Origin: Plicaturopsis crispa FD-325 SS-3
Taxonomy: Eukaryota; Basidiomycota; Agaricomycetes; Amylocorticiales; Amylocorticiaceae
Length of the DNA stretch: 32,616 nt
Assembly: GCA_000827205.1 (NCBI GenBank)
Contig: KN832555.1
Span: 884,837-917,452 of the forward strand
Direction of reading: 5' to 3'
Shown in pieces: positions 10,068 through 21,401 of this stretch. The notes under the pieces are model-generated. The model was not told the origin of the DNA. It made no database searches and saw only the letters and a program-made list of their open reading frames with translations. How positions within the stretch are numbered: the stretch's first letter is position 1; each line of letters opens with the position of its first letter. The translations under genes and the position numbers were made by a program.

Positions 10068-12327
10068 ATGTACAAGGTCACGCGGGTCGCCGTGCTTTGT
10101 GCTGCGTTATTGCAATCTGGTATAGCTGTTGCAACGCCTGTCACCAGAGCTTCCGCCCCGACTGTTACACTCGACAATGGGACTTTCACTGGCACTATCG
10201 ACGGAAACACCCAAAAATTTCTCGGGATACCCTTCGGAGAGGCGCCGTGAGCCCGTCTATGCTACGAACATGTTACATGAGGCTGACACTACTGCAGGGT
10301 TGGTAATCTTCGGTTCAACCTACCCAAGGCCGTCGGACCATACAGTGGGGATCACTCTGCAATTGCATTCGGTCCTGCCTGCCCACAGCAAAGCGTCCAG
10401 ATACCCCTTCCTGACAGTTTGGCCACCGAAGCAACGAACTCCATCGTAAATTCGTTAAACCAGGTTCTCCCGTCCAGTGAGGACTGCTTACAGCTGAACG
10501 TCGTCAAGCCCGCAAGCGCGACGGCGGGCTCAAAGCTACCAGTTGTAGTCGTGCGTCTGCCCCCGAGTAATACCATGCTACCTTTTCTAACACCCAGTAT
10601 TCGAAGTGGATCTTCGGGGGCGGGTTTGAACAGGGGTCGCCAACAATGTACGTTAGTGCATCTCCTAAAAGAACTTCAGCGGTTGAACTCTTGCCACAAC
10701 AGTTACGACGGCGGGGTAATTGTAAAACGTTCTATTGCCCTCGATGAGCCTGTAATATACGTCAGTCTGAACTACCGGTATGTCAAATCCGCTACTATCA
10801 AGATGCATTGAACTCAGAAGACTGTGATATAGTGTAACGGGTCCGTCACTGTTTCGTATCCGGTTGAATGCTCTGATTGAACGAACTCGATTATCTAGCG
10901 TTTGGGTTTTTGGCTAGTAAAGAGGTCAAAGACGCTGGTGTCGGGAATCTAGGCCTTCGGGATCGTGAGTCCACTCCGCCTCATATCTTGACTGAGTTGT
11001 CTGTTGACCCAGCAAAGAACGTCTTGCTTTGCGATGGGTCCAGAAATACATCGGTGCTTTTGGTGGGGACCCTACAAAAGTCACAATGTTCGTTCATCTC
11101 CCTACGTTTGCCTATGAGGGAAATCGCTAACATGGATATAGCTGGGGCGAAAGCGCAGGATCTATCTCTGTCTCACTGCAAATGCTTGCCAACGGCGGAG
11201 ACACCGAAGGTCTTTTCCGCGCGGGTTTCATGGAGTCGGGTTCCCCCATCCCTGTCGGTGATATCACCCATGGTCAGAAATACTACGATGCCCTCGTAGA
11301 TGAAACTGGCTGCTCTGGGGCATCAGATACTCTTAATTGTCTGCGCGCCGTGCCATACCAGGTTTTGTTGAACGCGGTCAACAAATCTCCCAGCATTTCT
11401 TCGTACCAGGTACGCAGTTTCTCGACATCTACTGCGAAAAATATCTAACCCTTTTGAGCAGTCTCTGATCTTGGCATGGCTTCCCCGGGCGGATGGCATC
11501 TTTCTCAAAGATGATATCCAAGCCCTCGTGGCTAGCGGAAGTGTCGCGAGAATACCTATTGTCAACGGTATGCATCAAAGGGGTGGATCATGTAGCAAAT
11601 TTCCCTGATTACAGTAATACAGGAAATTGCGACGATGAGGGAACTCTATTCTCCCTGTCGAGTCTCAATGTCACGTACGTCTACAGTGACGTTGTCTCAC
11701 TCGCTCATGTATAACTGATATATTCAGGACTTCCGATGAGCTGAAGACGTACATCTCATCTACAATCCTTCCCTCCATTAACGAGAGCACGGTTGACCGC
11801 GTGCTTCAACTGTATCCCGATGACATCACCAAAGGCTCTCCTTTCGACACTGGTATCCTCAACGCTATCACACCGCAGTTCAAGCGCATTGCCGCGTTTC
11901 TCGGTGACGCGGTTTTCCAGGGCCCGCGGCGATACTTTCTCCAGCAGATATCTGGGAAGCAGAAGACTTGGTCCTACGGTACCTGCCTTTTTCTTCCCAT
12001 CTCGTACCCTGCTACGGCTGACTAGTTCTCCTCTCGTCGCTAGTGAATAAACGTCTGAAGGAACTTCCCGGACTCGGGTCAGCCCATGCGACCGATATCC
12101 TCAATGTTTATGCCGGTGGTGATTTGACGGACTATCTGATCAATTTCGTCAACCACCTCGATCCCAACGGCGCCGGTGGTCATCTGAGGTGGCCCGAGTA
12201 CACAGCAGCGTCCCCTCAATTGTTGACTTTCCAGGATGGGTTGATTCCACTTTCTGTTACCTCGGACAACTATAGAGTGGAACCGATCGAGTTCCTGACC
12301 CAGGTGACGCTGGAGAATCCCATATAA
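10068..12327 (+). CDS. Secreted type-B carboxylesterase/lipase
   Basis: Alpha/beta-hydrolase likely to cleave carboxylic esters or lipids outside the cell. Twelve exons give about 550 residues: 10068-10246, 10298-10550, 10607-10647, 10703-10777, 10833-10840, 10899-10964, 11018-11087, 11142-11409, 11462-11567, 11623-11674, 11728-11978, 12044-12327. A signal peptide (MYKVTRVAVLCAALLQSGIAV) starts the chain. Family landmarks in order: FLGIPFGEAP, SEDCLQLNV, the oxyanion segment [41 protein letters not shown], the nucleophile elbow GESAG (Ser235), NGNCDDEGT (acid residue Glu361) and GSAHATDIL (His471), so the triad is complete. It resembles Candida rugosa-type lipases in layout; substrate cannot be read from sequence. 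Exon 5 is an 8-nt micro-exon needed to join NYR to the FGFLA segment. The in-frame ATG at 9939 would bury the signal peptide, so 10068 is preferred. Confidence 0.93.
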
Positions 12328-13203
12328 TGGCGGAATTGGTTCGATGCACGGACGAATTTTTTTGACACACTCTTTTCTCCTGTCTCTCTTTCATGAAGTT
12401 GCACACTCCTTTCCTTTTGACACACTCTTTTCTCCTGTCTCTTTCATGAAGTTGCACTCTCCTTTCCTTGGACTGTCTTTCACCCGGACCATTAGTGTTA
12501 TTCTGTTACCCTTTTCCGTATAATCATCAGTGACTGTTTCGTGTGGCAAACCGCTATGTAAGGAACGCAAGAATGAAAAAAAGCCTGCCATGAGGGCGGG
12601 CTGTAACTGTCTAATGAAGCCAAGTATACTACTTATGTGGTCGGGATCACATAGCTATAGTACTTGCGCCACATTTAGTACTGTAACCTCCCGCAGACTA
12701 TGTCGTTCTGACCTGGTCGCATGGATTTCCTAGTTTGGTACGAAACAAATCATCTTTCCCAGTGAAAACGCATTGTAGGTTGCCTCCGACGAAGCGCACA
12801 TGGAGGCTGCTCGAAGGCTGCAGCTCGAGCTGCCAGTGGTAAGTACCAAGATGACGCTATAGTAATTTGATGATTCCGATACCCGATGGGAGAGATCAAC
12901 GACGTCGAGCCGGAGACGGTTTTTGCAAGTTACGGTCAACTGGTCGAGCGCACTTTTCCTCCTCTGTGTCTTTTCCTCTCTGGTTTTCTCCGTTTCTCTC
13001 TGTTTCCTCCTCTCTGTCTCCTCTCTCTATCTCTATCTCAAGGACTTGTTTCCTATCCTTTTCTCTCGCTCTGTCTCTCTGTTGTCTCTCGGTATCTCTT
13101 TCCTATTTGTCAGTGATCTTGTCGTCATCAGTACTATCTGGCTCGAGGCTCATCTCATATCTTTACCACAGGCCCACCCTTTCCATTTCATATTTTTTGA
13201 GCC
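12328..13203. other. Intergenic region with tandem duplication and long CT-rich leader
   Basis: 876 bases. It holds a 55-bp tandem duplication at 12362-12469 and a strongly pyrimidine-rich stretch at about 12955-13110 (TCTC and CTTT words on the plus strand). CT-rich tracts just upstream of the start are common in highly expressed fungal genes, so this is probably the promoter and leader of the Pub1-like gene. The stretch from 12470 to 12950 has no recognisable gene. Confidence 0.6.
12362..12469. repeat. 55-bp tandem duplication
   Basis: Two head-to-tail copies, 12362-12416 and 12417-12469. Both read TTGACACACTCTTTTCTCCT, a pyrimidine stretch, TTTCATGAAGTTGCAC, then CTCCTTTCCT. The second copy lacks one CT and has a two-base change (ACACTCC versus ACTCTCC). 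The near identity suggests a recent event. It lies just past the esterase stop codon. Confidence 0.9.
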
Positions 13204-14751
13204 ATGAATCCGATGGGTCCAATGGGCGGTATGGGCGATCAAACGGTATGTCCAATCTCGCAGCAATTTCCTGACGTCGAGACTGATCCTTGGTTGCATC
13301 TTCCTCCTTGCCTGAATTACTGTACTCGACATTTTTTGTCTTTTCCGGATGGGTGAAATGGAAATGCAGCGGCGTGCCCATCTTTATGTCGGGAACCTGA
13401 GCCCTCGGGTTACCGAGTACATGCTCACCGAAATCTTCGCCGTTGCTGGGCCCGTACAGCACGTAAAAATCATCCCGGACCGCAACTATCAGCACGGCGG
13501 CCTCAACTATGGCTTCGTCGAGTACATAGACATGCGCGCTGCCGAGACCGCTCTCCAGACGCTCAACGGCCGCAAGATCTTCGACACCGAGATCCGCGTC
13601 AACTGGGCGTACCAGGGTCAACAAAACAAGGAGGACACCACCGGCCATTACCACGTCTTCGTTGGCGATCTCAGCCCCGAAGTCAACGACGAGGTGCTCG
13701 CCAAGGCGTTCAGCGCCTTTGGTACCATGTCCGATGCCCGCGTCATGTGGGACATGAACTCGGGCAAATCGCGCGGATACGGCTTCCTCGCCTTCCGCGA
13801 CAAAACCGACGCCGAGCAGGCCATCGCGACCATGAACGGCGAATGGCTCGGCTCCCGCGCCATCCGTGTCAACTGGGCGAACCAGAAAACACAGGGTGCT
13901 GCGGCTGTAGCTACTTCTCCCCGTCCCGGCGGCGCGGGTGGAGCTCCGGCTCCCATCAACTTCCAAGGGGGACCCCTCTCGTACGAGTCAGTCGTGCAGC
14001 AGACCCCCGCGTACAACTCGACTGTCTATGTCGGCAATCTCGTCCCGTACTGCACGCAGGCCGACCTTATCCCGCTGTTCCAGTCGATCGGGTACCTCTC
14101 TGAGATCCGCATGCAGGCGGACCGTGGCTTTGCGTTCGTCAAGCTTGACACGCACGAGCACGCGGCTATGGCCATCGTTCAATTGCAGGGACAGATGGTG
14201 CATGGGAGGCCCATCAAGTGTAGCTGGGGGAAGGACAGGGCTGATGGCGGCACTGCTCAGCCTGGAGGCCCCATTAGCCCAACGGCTGGATCGCCTTACG
14301 GTAACCTCGTACGTATCACGCTCTTATCCGAGTTTGACGGTCGCTTAATTCTACACATTGCAGCCCATGTACGGTATGCCCCAGCCCAATGCCTATGGCC
14401 AGCAATACGGCTTTGGAGGGTACGGCGGTGCACCTGGAGCTGGAAGCCCCGGCATGCCCCAAGCTGCCTTGGGCGCGGCAGGTGCTGGGTTAGGGATAGG
14501 TGCCGGCGGTCAGCCCGGTGCTCCCGATCCCACCGCTGTTGCTGCTGCTGCTGCAGCCGCAGCCGGAGCGGGCGGACAGGGTCAATGGGCGGGCGCTGAT
14601 CCCAGCTCTTATTACTCGAACTACTGGGGTGGTACGTACGCAATATCCATGGTGCGGTTCTATCTCGCTAACGCAGTTTGCTCTAGGCTACTACGGGCAA
14701 CAGCCCGGTGCTCAGCCCGGTGCCGCCGACGGCCAGCACCCTGGTGTTTGA
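13204..14751 (+). CDS. PUB1: Pub1/TIA-1-like RNA-binding protein, three RRMs
   Basis: Probably binds U-rich mRNA and acts in mRNA stability or stress granules, as Pub1 and TIA-1 do. Four exons give 437 residues: 13204-13245, 13370-14308, 14364-14631, 14687-14751. Three RRMs are visible by their RNP2 and RNP1 motifs: LYVGNL with YGFVEY (about residues 18-90), VFVGDL with RGYGFLAF (about 107-180), and VYVGNL with RGFAFVKL (about 232-300). Between RRM2 and RRM3 lies a Gly/Pro linker. The C-terminus is low-complexity, rich in Gly, Gln, Pro and Tyr, with an uninterrupted alanine run encoded by GCT/GCA/GCC repeats near 14540-14560. Such tails favour condensate formation in this family. The short first exon encodes a Met/Gly-rich start. 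A long antisense open frame (13163-13966) overlaps exons 1-2 and is treated as a shadow of the GC-rich coding sequence. Confidence 0.93.
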
Positions 14752-15293
14752 ATGCTTCAACTTATCCTTCAATATTTTGCACGAGGTGGCATGGCCGTTA
14801 ATCCTCGCTTTTTACGCATGTAGCCATCCAATCCGTCGAACCCGGCGGTGTGTTATATTTTGGCGCCGGTGCTGGACCACCTAAATTTCTGTTTGGGTCC
14901 TGGTTTCTGGTCTGTCCTCTGCTTTGCTTCCCCCCTCTCGTGAATATTTAAATAATAACGGTTGTGATACAAAAGTCCATATCGTATCGTTCTCCCCTCG
15001 TTTCTCCTCTCCTCTCTGTTTTCTTGCTCGTTTCCACTGCAGACATCAAACCTTCCTTTAAGTACATCCATGTTACTCACCTCTCCGCGATGAAATAAGG
15101 TCTCTAGTACTTATTCATGTTCGCTGAACGCTCAAAACTCAATATTTATCTGCGCTCTGAAGACTGTCCGTGAATCATTGCACAAGTGACCATGAAAACA
15201 TTAATTATCGTACACGCAATCCGCCGACGAGACATGATGCATTATGCATTACGCATTATTGCCGAACACTCTATAGTACTAAGTGCACCATCT
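14752..15293. other. Convergent 3' flanks between the Pub1-like and Rossmann genes
   Basis: 542 bases between two gene ends that point at each other. AT-rich in the middle (for example AATATTTAAATAATAA near 14943), with a run of related words ATGCATTATGCATTACGCATTATT at 15236-15260 (described by position; a short imperfect repeat of GCATTA). No gene seen. Confidence 0.6.
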
Positions 15294-16213
15294 TTAGTAC
15301 GCCACACTAACAACCTTCCCCCCGTAATCAGACCAGTGCTTGAGCGCCCCCTCCACGATGAAGTGCGCGACATCCTTCCGCGAGATCGTGTAAGCGCTCT
15401 CCATGTCCCACTCCTTTACGCGGTAGCCTTTCCCTTTCCCAGCATCCGCCTTGCACTGCCCATCGGTCAAAAACGCGGGCCGCACGATCAGGATATTGGA
15501 CAGCGTCCCCGGCGCGGGGAGGTCCTGGCGCGCACGCCAGCCCGCGCCCATGATCTCGTCGCCAGGCTCCGTGTCCGTCCATTCCCTACCCGCGACGTGC
15601 GCCGCGATGCGCTCGAGGCCGCACTTGTCCCTGTGTGGCTGCGCGAGGAGCCAGCCATAAATCGGCTTCCAGGCAAGGGGCAGCGCGGCGTGCGACTCCT
15701 TAGTGAGACCGGTTGAGGAGCACGCGATCAGTTTAGGGGGAGGAGAGGGGAGGGTGCTGAGGACGTTGAGGAAGGAATGGGTGACTAGGTCGGGGGGATC
15801 CTGGACGGCGCCTTTCGTGAGACTGAAACTTGGTACGTTGCCTGGAATCCATGAACATTAGTTGGGATTTTCAGAGGGTATTTGCGAGAAGCACCTACCA
15901 ACTGTGAAGACGACGGCGTCAACTGGACCGGCGGCATCCCACGCACGCTGCACGTCGTCGCGCACTAGAGCGTCGCCCTTTACGAGACGCGCCTTCCCCG
16001 TCTGGACGTATTTCTGCACGATCGCGTCTGCATCGAACGTGGCGGGATTGCGAAGCAAAAAGGTCACAGTCGCGCCCGATTCTGTATTTCTTACGCGTTA
16101 AGATGCACGCCCGGACATCCGACGATGCAAGGATGCTCACCAAGAAGACGGATGCTGGAGAGGTATCCGATGTTTCTTGACCCGCCAATGGAAAGTATGT
16201 TGGCTGTGTTCAT
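15294..16213 (-). CDS. NAD(P)-binding Rossmann-fold protein (NmrA-like / atypical SDR)
   Basis: Three exons on the minus strand, 16141-16213, 15899-16081 and 15294-15841, join to 267 residues. The N-terminus NILSIGGSRNIGYLSSIRLL carries a G-G-S-x-N-I-G variant of the glycine-rich dinucleotide-binding loop. It is followed by a second beta strand TVTFLLRNP, then VKGDALVRDDVQRAW and VDAVVFTVGNVP, and the substrate-side strand KLIACSSTGLTK. The C-terminal half ends with AYTISRKDVAHFIVEGAL, which matches the layout of NAD(P)H-binding proteins of the PF13460/NmrA group. There is no canonical Tyr-x-x-x-Lys pair of classical SDRs, so it may be a reductase or a redox sensor; the substrate is unknown. 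The intron phases (1 and 1) agree and the chain is complete. Confidence 0.87.
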
Positions 16214-17095
16214 GGTGGTGAATTTGGAGTGAGTTAGGTTGTGATGAATATCTCACCCAAAACATAACCGCCTTTTTAAGAGCCTAAGGTCCTAGGAACG
16301 CGCTGGCTGTCAGTGTCAATCGTTGTACGCTATATGTGACGCGTATCAGGGCGGCTCCGCAGCGCACTGATCGCAGTGGGACATGTACATCTGCAGGAGG
16401 AGCCCTGTCAGAGGCCTGAGGCCTGAGGAGCCGCAGTGCGCAGCGACTCGCAGCATTCAGTGATCCCAATTGAGGTTTCAACTAAGTTTGCGACGTCGTG
16501 GACAAGTCATATAGCGACATGGCGGCATGTAATCAAAGTATATAGAATAGGTGAATACTCTGCTGTCCGTGCCCTTCGACTCCGAGTCGTCAATTGCTCC
16601 GTCGACCAACAGAATGGAGGAACGACTGTTGGTGTCTGTCTAGGAGAGACTACGTCGACCACGGTCGACGTCAACGCCTCGCCGAAACATAGCGCCGCAG
16701 CACATCGTAGTGCTGTAACACCAGATGTGCGTATCTTTGTCCGAGGACTCCCGGGATAGGCTGCGATATGTATAGTTCCAGGTGTACTGCTTTACCTTCT
16801 TAGCGACTGCAACGTTTTAAACGCATGTACCAAGACCTGGAGCGTATCGTGATTCAAATGGCTCAGATCGCCCCAAGCGGCCCCATGAACGGCAACAGCA
16901 AGGCCAGCAGAGAACAAGCAGAGAACTGTGACCGACAGCTGAGCACAGCCGACGGATCCAGCCAAATAAATCGACCCGGGGATCGTGTCCGCTCTGAGAG
17001 CGAATTTTTTCTCTCGCAACGGCGGGTGCAAGACACGGTCTTGTCTCTTCTTCCCATCCCCTTCGCCGTCCGAGTCGTTCATCGTTCTGACCATC
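16214..17095. promoter_or_regulatory. Divergent promoter region, Rossmann gene and GH72 gene
   Basis: 882 bases between divergently transcribed genes. A GGCCTGA direct repeat occurs near 16412-16427. A dyad ACGTCGACC/GGTCGACGT with a 2-nt spacer sits at 16652-16671. A TTAAAAAG-type AT-rich word near 16272-16279 (read on the minus strand) is about 60 nt upstream of the Rossmann start and could be its TATA element. No gene was recognised; the open frames here have no domain signals. Confidence 0.5.
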
Positions 17096-19090
17096 ATGCG
17101 TCGTCCCATAACTTTCTGTGCCCTCGCGGCGCTAGCTCTCGGCGTCGGCGCTGTCCAACAGGTGACGCGGGCGGGACGCTACCTATATACCGCGGATGGC
17201 TCTCGCTTCTATATCAAAGGCGTTGCGTACCAAGAGCAAGGTGTGTTGGACTTCATAATACTGTCTTCTGGAAGAAGCGTGTTGAAGGGGATGCAGGCGT
17301 GGTGGTGGCGAGCTCAGACAACCCGAACGGAACACCGTCAACCTTCACGGACCCGCTCGCTAATTCGACGGCGTGCAATCGCGACCTGCCCTTTCTGCAG
17401 CAGCTCGGTGTGAACACGATCAGGGCATACAGCGTTAACGCATCGCTCAACCATGATTCTTGCATGGCTGCACTGTCTAGTGCAGGCATTTACACCATGT
17501 ACGTCGCCAACCATTTCCTATGCTTGCTATATTTCTAAGATCGTATTTAGCATTGACCTTTCATTGCCGCTGAATGGATCGATCGATACCACTTCTCCGT
17601 CGTGGTCCACGAACATCTTGGATTTGTACATCGAAACCATCGACGCGTTCTCCGGCTATGACAATGTACTGGCGTTCAACGTCGGGAATGAGGTCGTCAT
17701 GCAAAATAGCACTGGAGTCGCCCCATACATCAAGGCCGCTGCTCGCGATATCAAAGCATACCTGTACGTTTTGAACGTTTCAAACTCACTTTCGCTTATG
17801 TAGCTTTACTTTTGCAGTGCGTCGAAGGGAAAATCTACTCTTGTTGGTTACGCCGACATCGACGGTGACCCAAACTGGAGAGGTGCACTGGCAAGTCCCC
17901 TCTCTATTTCCCCCACACTATGGCACCTGATGTCTTAATTTAGGCAGATTATCTGAGCTGTGACCTCGGGAATAGCAACTCTGGTTCCACCGCCATCGAT
18001 CTCTTCGGCCTAAACAACTAGTAAGTGAAGGGATGGGATGTAAATTGTATCGTGGCTAAATGCATGCACGACAGTGAATGGTGTGGGAACTCTTCCTTCG
18101 ATCAGGCATATGCTGGTGTACACGCGCAGTTCGCCTCGTACAATGTTCCCGCCTACTTCAGCGAGTTCGGTTGCGTCACCGCAGGCACTCCCAGACCATG
18201 GACCGATGTAGGCAGCCTCTTCAGCAGCCAGATGACGGATGTCTGGAGCGGAGGCCTCGCATTCTCTTACTTCCCCGCTGAGAGCCCTCAAGGCGAGTTT
18301 GGGATGGTCACCATCTCTGCGGACGGCTCTACTGTCACCACTGCCCAGGATTTCGCCAACTTGAAAGCTGCGTACGCCTCGGCCTCTCCGGCGAACAGCC
18401 CCAGCTCGAGCTCTGCTGGCAACACAAACTACCCCGCATGCCCGTCAGCGAATAGCACATTCGTCGCGTCGTCTACCATCCCACCCACTCCAAACGAATC
18501 TGCGTGCAGCTGCTTGGAGCAGAGCCTCACATGTCAATTTAAGCCGTCGACCTCAAACTACACGGCTATCGTCGGGACCTTGATTGACACTGCATGCGGT
18601 CTTCTGGGAGCCTCGGGTGGAAACTGCAACGACATCAGCGGCAACGGTACCGCAGGATCGTACGGCAGAGTTTCAGGATGCGATCCCAGTAAGTCCTTTG
18701 CCTGCACGCACCGTGGATAAATGCTTACAACTCGTGCCGTGCACAGCTGTCAAGTTGTCGTTCGCCATGAGCCTTTACTACGAGGCGAACGGACGCGCGG
18801 CATCCGCTTGCGATTTCTCGGGCAATGCGACAGTGAACGCGAACGCGCCCTCGAACGTCGCTGCCGCCAACGCCGTTGCGAGCTCGTGCATCTCCAGTCC
18901 CACAGCAACGTTCACGCCGTCGGCGCCTGCATCCGAGCCCAAAAGCGGTTCCTCGTCCGGCTCGTCGTCGTCGTCGAGCTCCTCTCATTCCTCTGGGGCT
19001 ATCCCCTTGTTTGGCGATGCGAGAGCGTTGGCCGGTGTGGGCGCGGCCGCGGCTATGGTTCTGTTCAGTGGTTTGTGGACCTTGGCTTGA
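17096..19090 (+). CDS. GH72 beta-1,3-glucanosyltransferase with X8/CBM43 domain, GPI-type
   Basis: Elongates and remodels beta-1,3-glucan in the cell wall (Gas/Gel family). Seven exons give 555 residues: 17096-17240, 17297-17498, 17551-17763, 17818-17890, 17944-18020, 18075-18688, 18747-19090. The chain starts with a signal peptide (about residues 1-19) and then the GH72 fold: GSRFYIKGVAYQ, DPLANSTACNRDLPFLQQLG, NTIRAYSVN, FNVGNEVV (acid/base Glu163), FGLNNYEWCG and YFSEFGC (nucleophile Glu267). A cysteine-rich X8 module follows (CSCLEQSLTC onward, roughly residues 375-470). Then come a Ser-rich linker and a hydrophobic C-terminus typical of GPI-anchor signals. Intron 4 (17891-17943) begins GCAAGT, a GC-AG intron that keeps GALADYLSCD. 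A GT donor at 17883 with a later AG would drop four residues (GALA), which fits the family less well. Confidence 0.96.
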
Positions 19091-19367
19091 GAACATTCAC
19101 AGGATTTCGGACACTCTTTTCTTGCTTCGACTCATGAACTCGGACTCGTGCTACGTTTAATGGTGTACTATATACTTCAACGGACTTGATAGGAATTTCA
19201 AGGAGCATAATTTTGCGCTCTTGTGCGGATGCGCCAGCCATCGGACTCTGGAATGAGGTTTGAACTCAGCAAAAATTGTGTGCCCCTGAGTCGGAAGAAT
19301 TTCTACGTGTTCAAACCCCAACGTCGTTGACTGCTCCTGTACAGCTACGACAGTCTCGTTCTCTGCT
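19091..19367. other. GH72 3' flank and SR-like gene promoter
   Basis: 277 bases between tandem genes. The left part is AT-rich (19150-19215) and probably holds the GH72 polyadenylation site. No start codon in frame with the downstream gene occurs before 19368 without a stop between. Nothing else was seen. Confidence 0.5.
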
Positions 19368-21401
19368 ATGGCTGCCTCTCCAACGGCTGCAGACACTGAA
19401 CCTGGTCCTACGCAGGAAAAATGGGCTCCAACCGACGAGGCTCCTGATGCGGCAATGGGTCCTGTTGCTGACGCAGAGCACAGTAACGGGACTACGGCAC
19501 CTGCGGAACCCCCAGCTCAGAGCCAGGAACCTGAAAACAGCGCCGAATTTCGTCGCGACACCAGTGTTGGCGATGCCAGCGCGTCTGGGAGCAAAGGCGA
19601 TCCAACCCACCGCGAAAAGCAGGTCAAGGTGCTTAGGTCTTTTCTTGTCGTGTCACTCTCTTACTCGCTTGCTCTGCACGAAAATACCTGTGCTATTCTC
19701 TTTCGGGGCGATGCCCGGGGCCTCTGATTCCTATTCTCTGCGCTTTCTTCTGGTGCTGGGACAGCTTTCACTGTTCGCCTCGCTGCCTCAGACTTTCGAT
19801 TTCTTCTCGCTTCCTTCCGCTTCTGCGCCGCGTTTCTCGACATGGGTGTTCATATTCTACTGTGCTATAGCCGAACAAGGTCTACGTTGGAGGGCTCCCG
19901 GAACACACCCGCCAAGAGGACCTCCAAAGCTGTTTCGGAAAGATTGGCGCTATTGCCAATATTGAGTTGAAGTACGTCATCATCCTATATCTTTGGGTCT
20001 ATCGTGTACTCATGGTCGATGTTAGAATCGGCTATGGCTTTGTGGTATGTGACTCCCAAGTTGGACCGAAATTGTTGTTCACTCTGGCCCAGGAATTTGA
20101 GTCCCGGGAAGCCGCTGAAGAGGCTGTAGCAAAATATCACGAGGGCTTCTTCATGGGAAATAAAATACGAGTAGAGCTATCACACGGAGGAGGTAGGACT
20201 GCTAAGTATCCCGGAGACCCTGGAGCGTGTTTCAAGTGCGGGCAGCTGGGTCACTGGGCAAGGTTGGTGATTCTAGCTCCTCCTGTCCTTCACTTTCGCT
20301 TATTTACGTATCACAGAGAATGCCCTAATCATTCAGTGTAAGCCCTGTCTCCTATCTTTGTCTATATATCCACTTCTCTGACGCACTCTATATAGTGGAA
20401 CAGCACCGCGCCGTTCTTCCCACCATGATGCTCCACTGATCGACCGTATACAGCCAGCACGGAGTTACCCACTCCCTCCCCCTCCACCAAGGGATTACCC
20501 GCCTTACCGCGATGACTTTGGGCCCCCAGGACGTTTCGCCCCTCCTCCTCCTCCTAGGGAGCGCTATGGCTATGACTACCCTCCGCTTCCACCTCGTGAT
20601 TTCCGGAGGCCTCCGCCCTCACCTCCAAGAGATTATCGCGACTACCCTCCTGTAGCCCGCCCTGCTCGTGACTACGATGATGTGAGGATGCGTGGCCCTC
20701 CTCTTCCGCCTCCACCGCGCTATGAACGGCCTAGCTACTATGCACCCGACATTGATGGTCCACCAGGTCTCCCTCCTCGGGGCTATGGGCCACCGCCTCC
20801 GCCCCGCGATCCGTATGATCGATATGACAGGCGTGCTCCGCCGCTGGACAGGTACTCATCTTACCCGCCGCCGCCTCCTCCTCCCAGAGCCAGGACGCCT
20901 CCTGGAATTCCCCCGCCCTCGCGCAGCCGTGACCTTGACTACGACAGGCCCCCTCGGTATGTCCGTTTGGCACCTGCGGAGGTACCATTGTTAACGTGTG
21001 AAAATCCTCCAGTGACTACCCTCCCCCACCGGCCGAATTTCGCGGGCGGCCTTCCACCCCTCCCTCCCGGTACGCTGACTACCCACCTCGCGGTAGTAGC
21101 GCAGTTGCGTCTCCACCACGGTACCGGTATGCTTTAATTTCCTGATCAGTCACCAATAATATCTAACATGCATTTTAGCGGTCGCCGTTCCTTGAGCCCT
21201 CCTCCTAGAGCCTCTGCTACTCCTTATGATTCTGCTGGCTACTCGGGTGCCTCTAGAGATGGCAGCTATTCTGGTACTGGTGGCGGCGCTCTTCCTCCAC
21301 GCCCTCCGCCCCGGAGGGCCAGCTCCAGGGACTATCCTGCGCGCAATGGCCGTGATTCCCGCGACGCCGCAGAGCCAATTGGCAGCTACGGCAGACCCTA
21401 A
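19368..21401 (+). CDS. SR-like splicing protein: RRM plus CCHC zinc knuckle plus Pro/Arg/Tyr-rich tail
   Basis: Likely nuclear pre-mRNA splicing factor, similar in layout to SRSF7 and plant RSZ proteins. Eight exons give about 486 residues: 19368-19628, 19880-19971, 20026-20044, 20093-20262, 20317-20337, 20396-20956, 21013-21126, 21179-21401. After an acidic, low-complexity N-terminus (residues 1-87) comes one RRM (VYVGGLPEHTRQEDLQ, then IGYGFVEFESREAAEEA). A zinc knuckle CFKCGQLGHWARECP follows (Cys170, Cys173, His178, Cys183). The long tail repeats PPPP, RDY, YDRY and SRSRD units, so it is RS-poor but rich in Pro, Arg and Tyr. Intron 1 is 251 nt, four to five times longer than the others; retention would stop translation at 19725-19727. 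Exons 3 and 5 are only 19 and 21 nt. The exact start Met is inferred from the open frame. Confidence 0.87.

Noticed and set aside
13163-13966. 267-codon open frame on the minus strand across the Pub1-like gene
   Set aside because: It is antisense to conserved RRM coding sequence with strong GC-rich codon use; its translation has no domain and is explained as a shadow frame.
19276-19965. 229-codon plus-strand frame overlapping the SR-like exon 1 and intron 1
   Set aside because: Different frame from the RRM-encoding exons and without any domain; the spliced SR-like model explains the region better.
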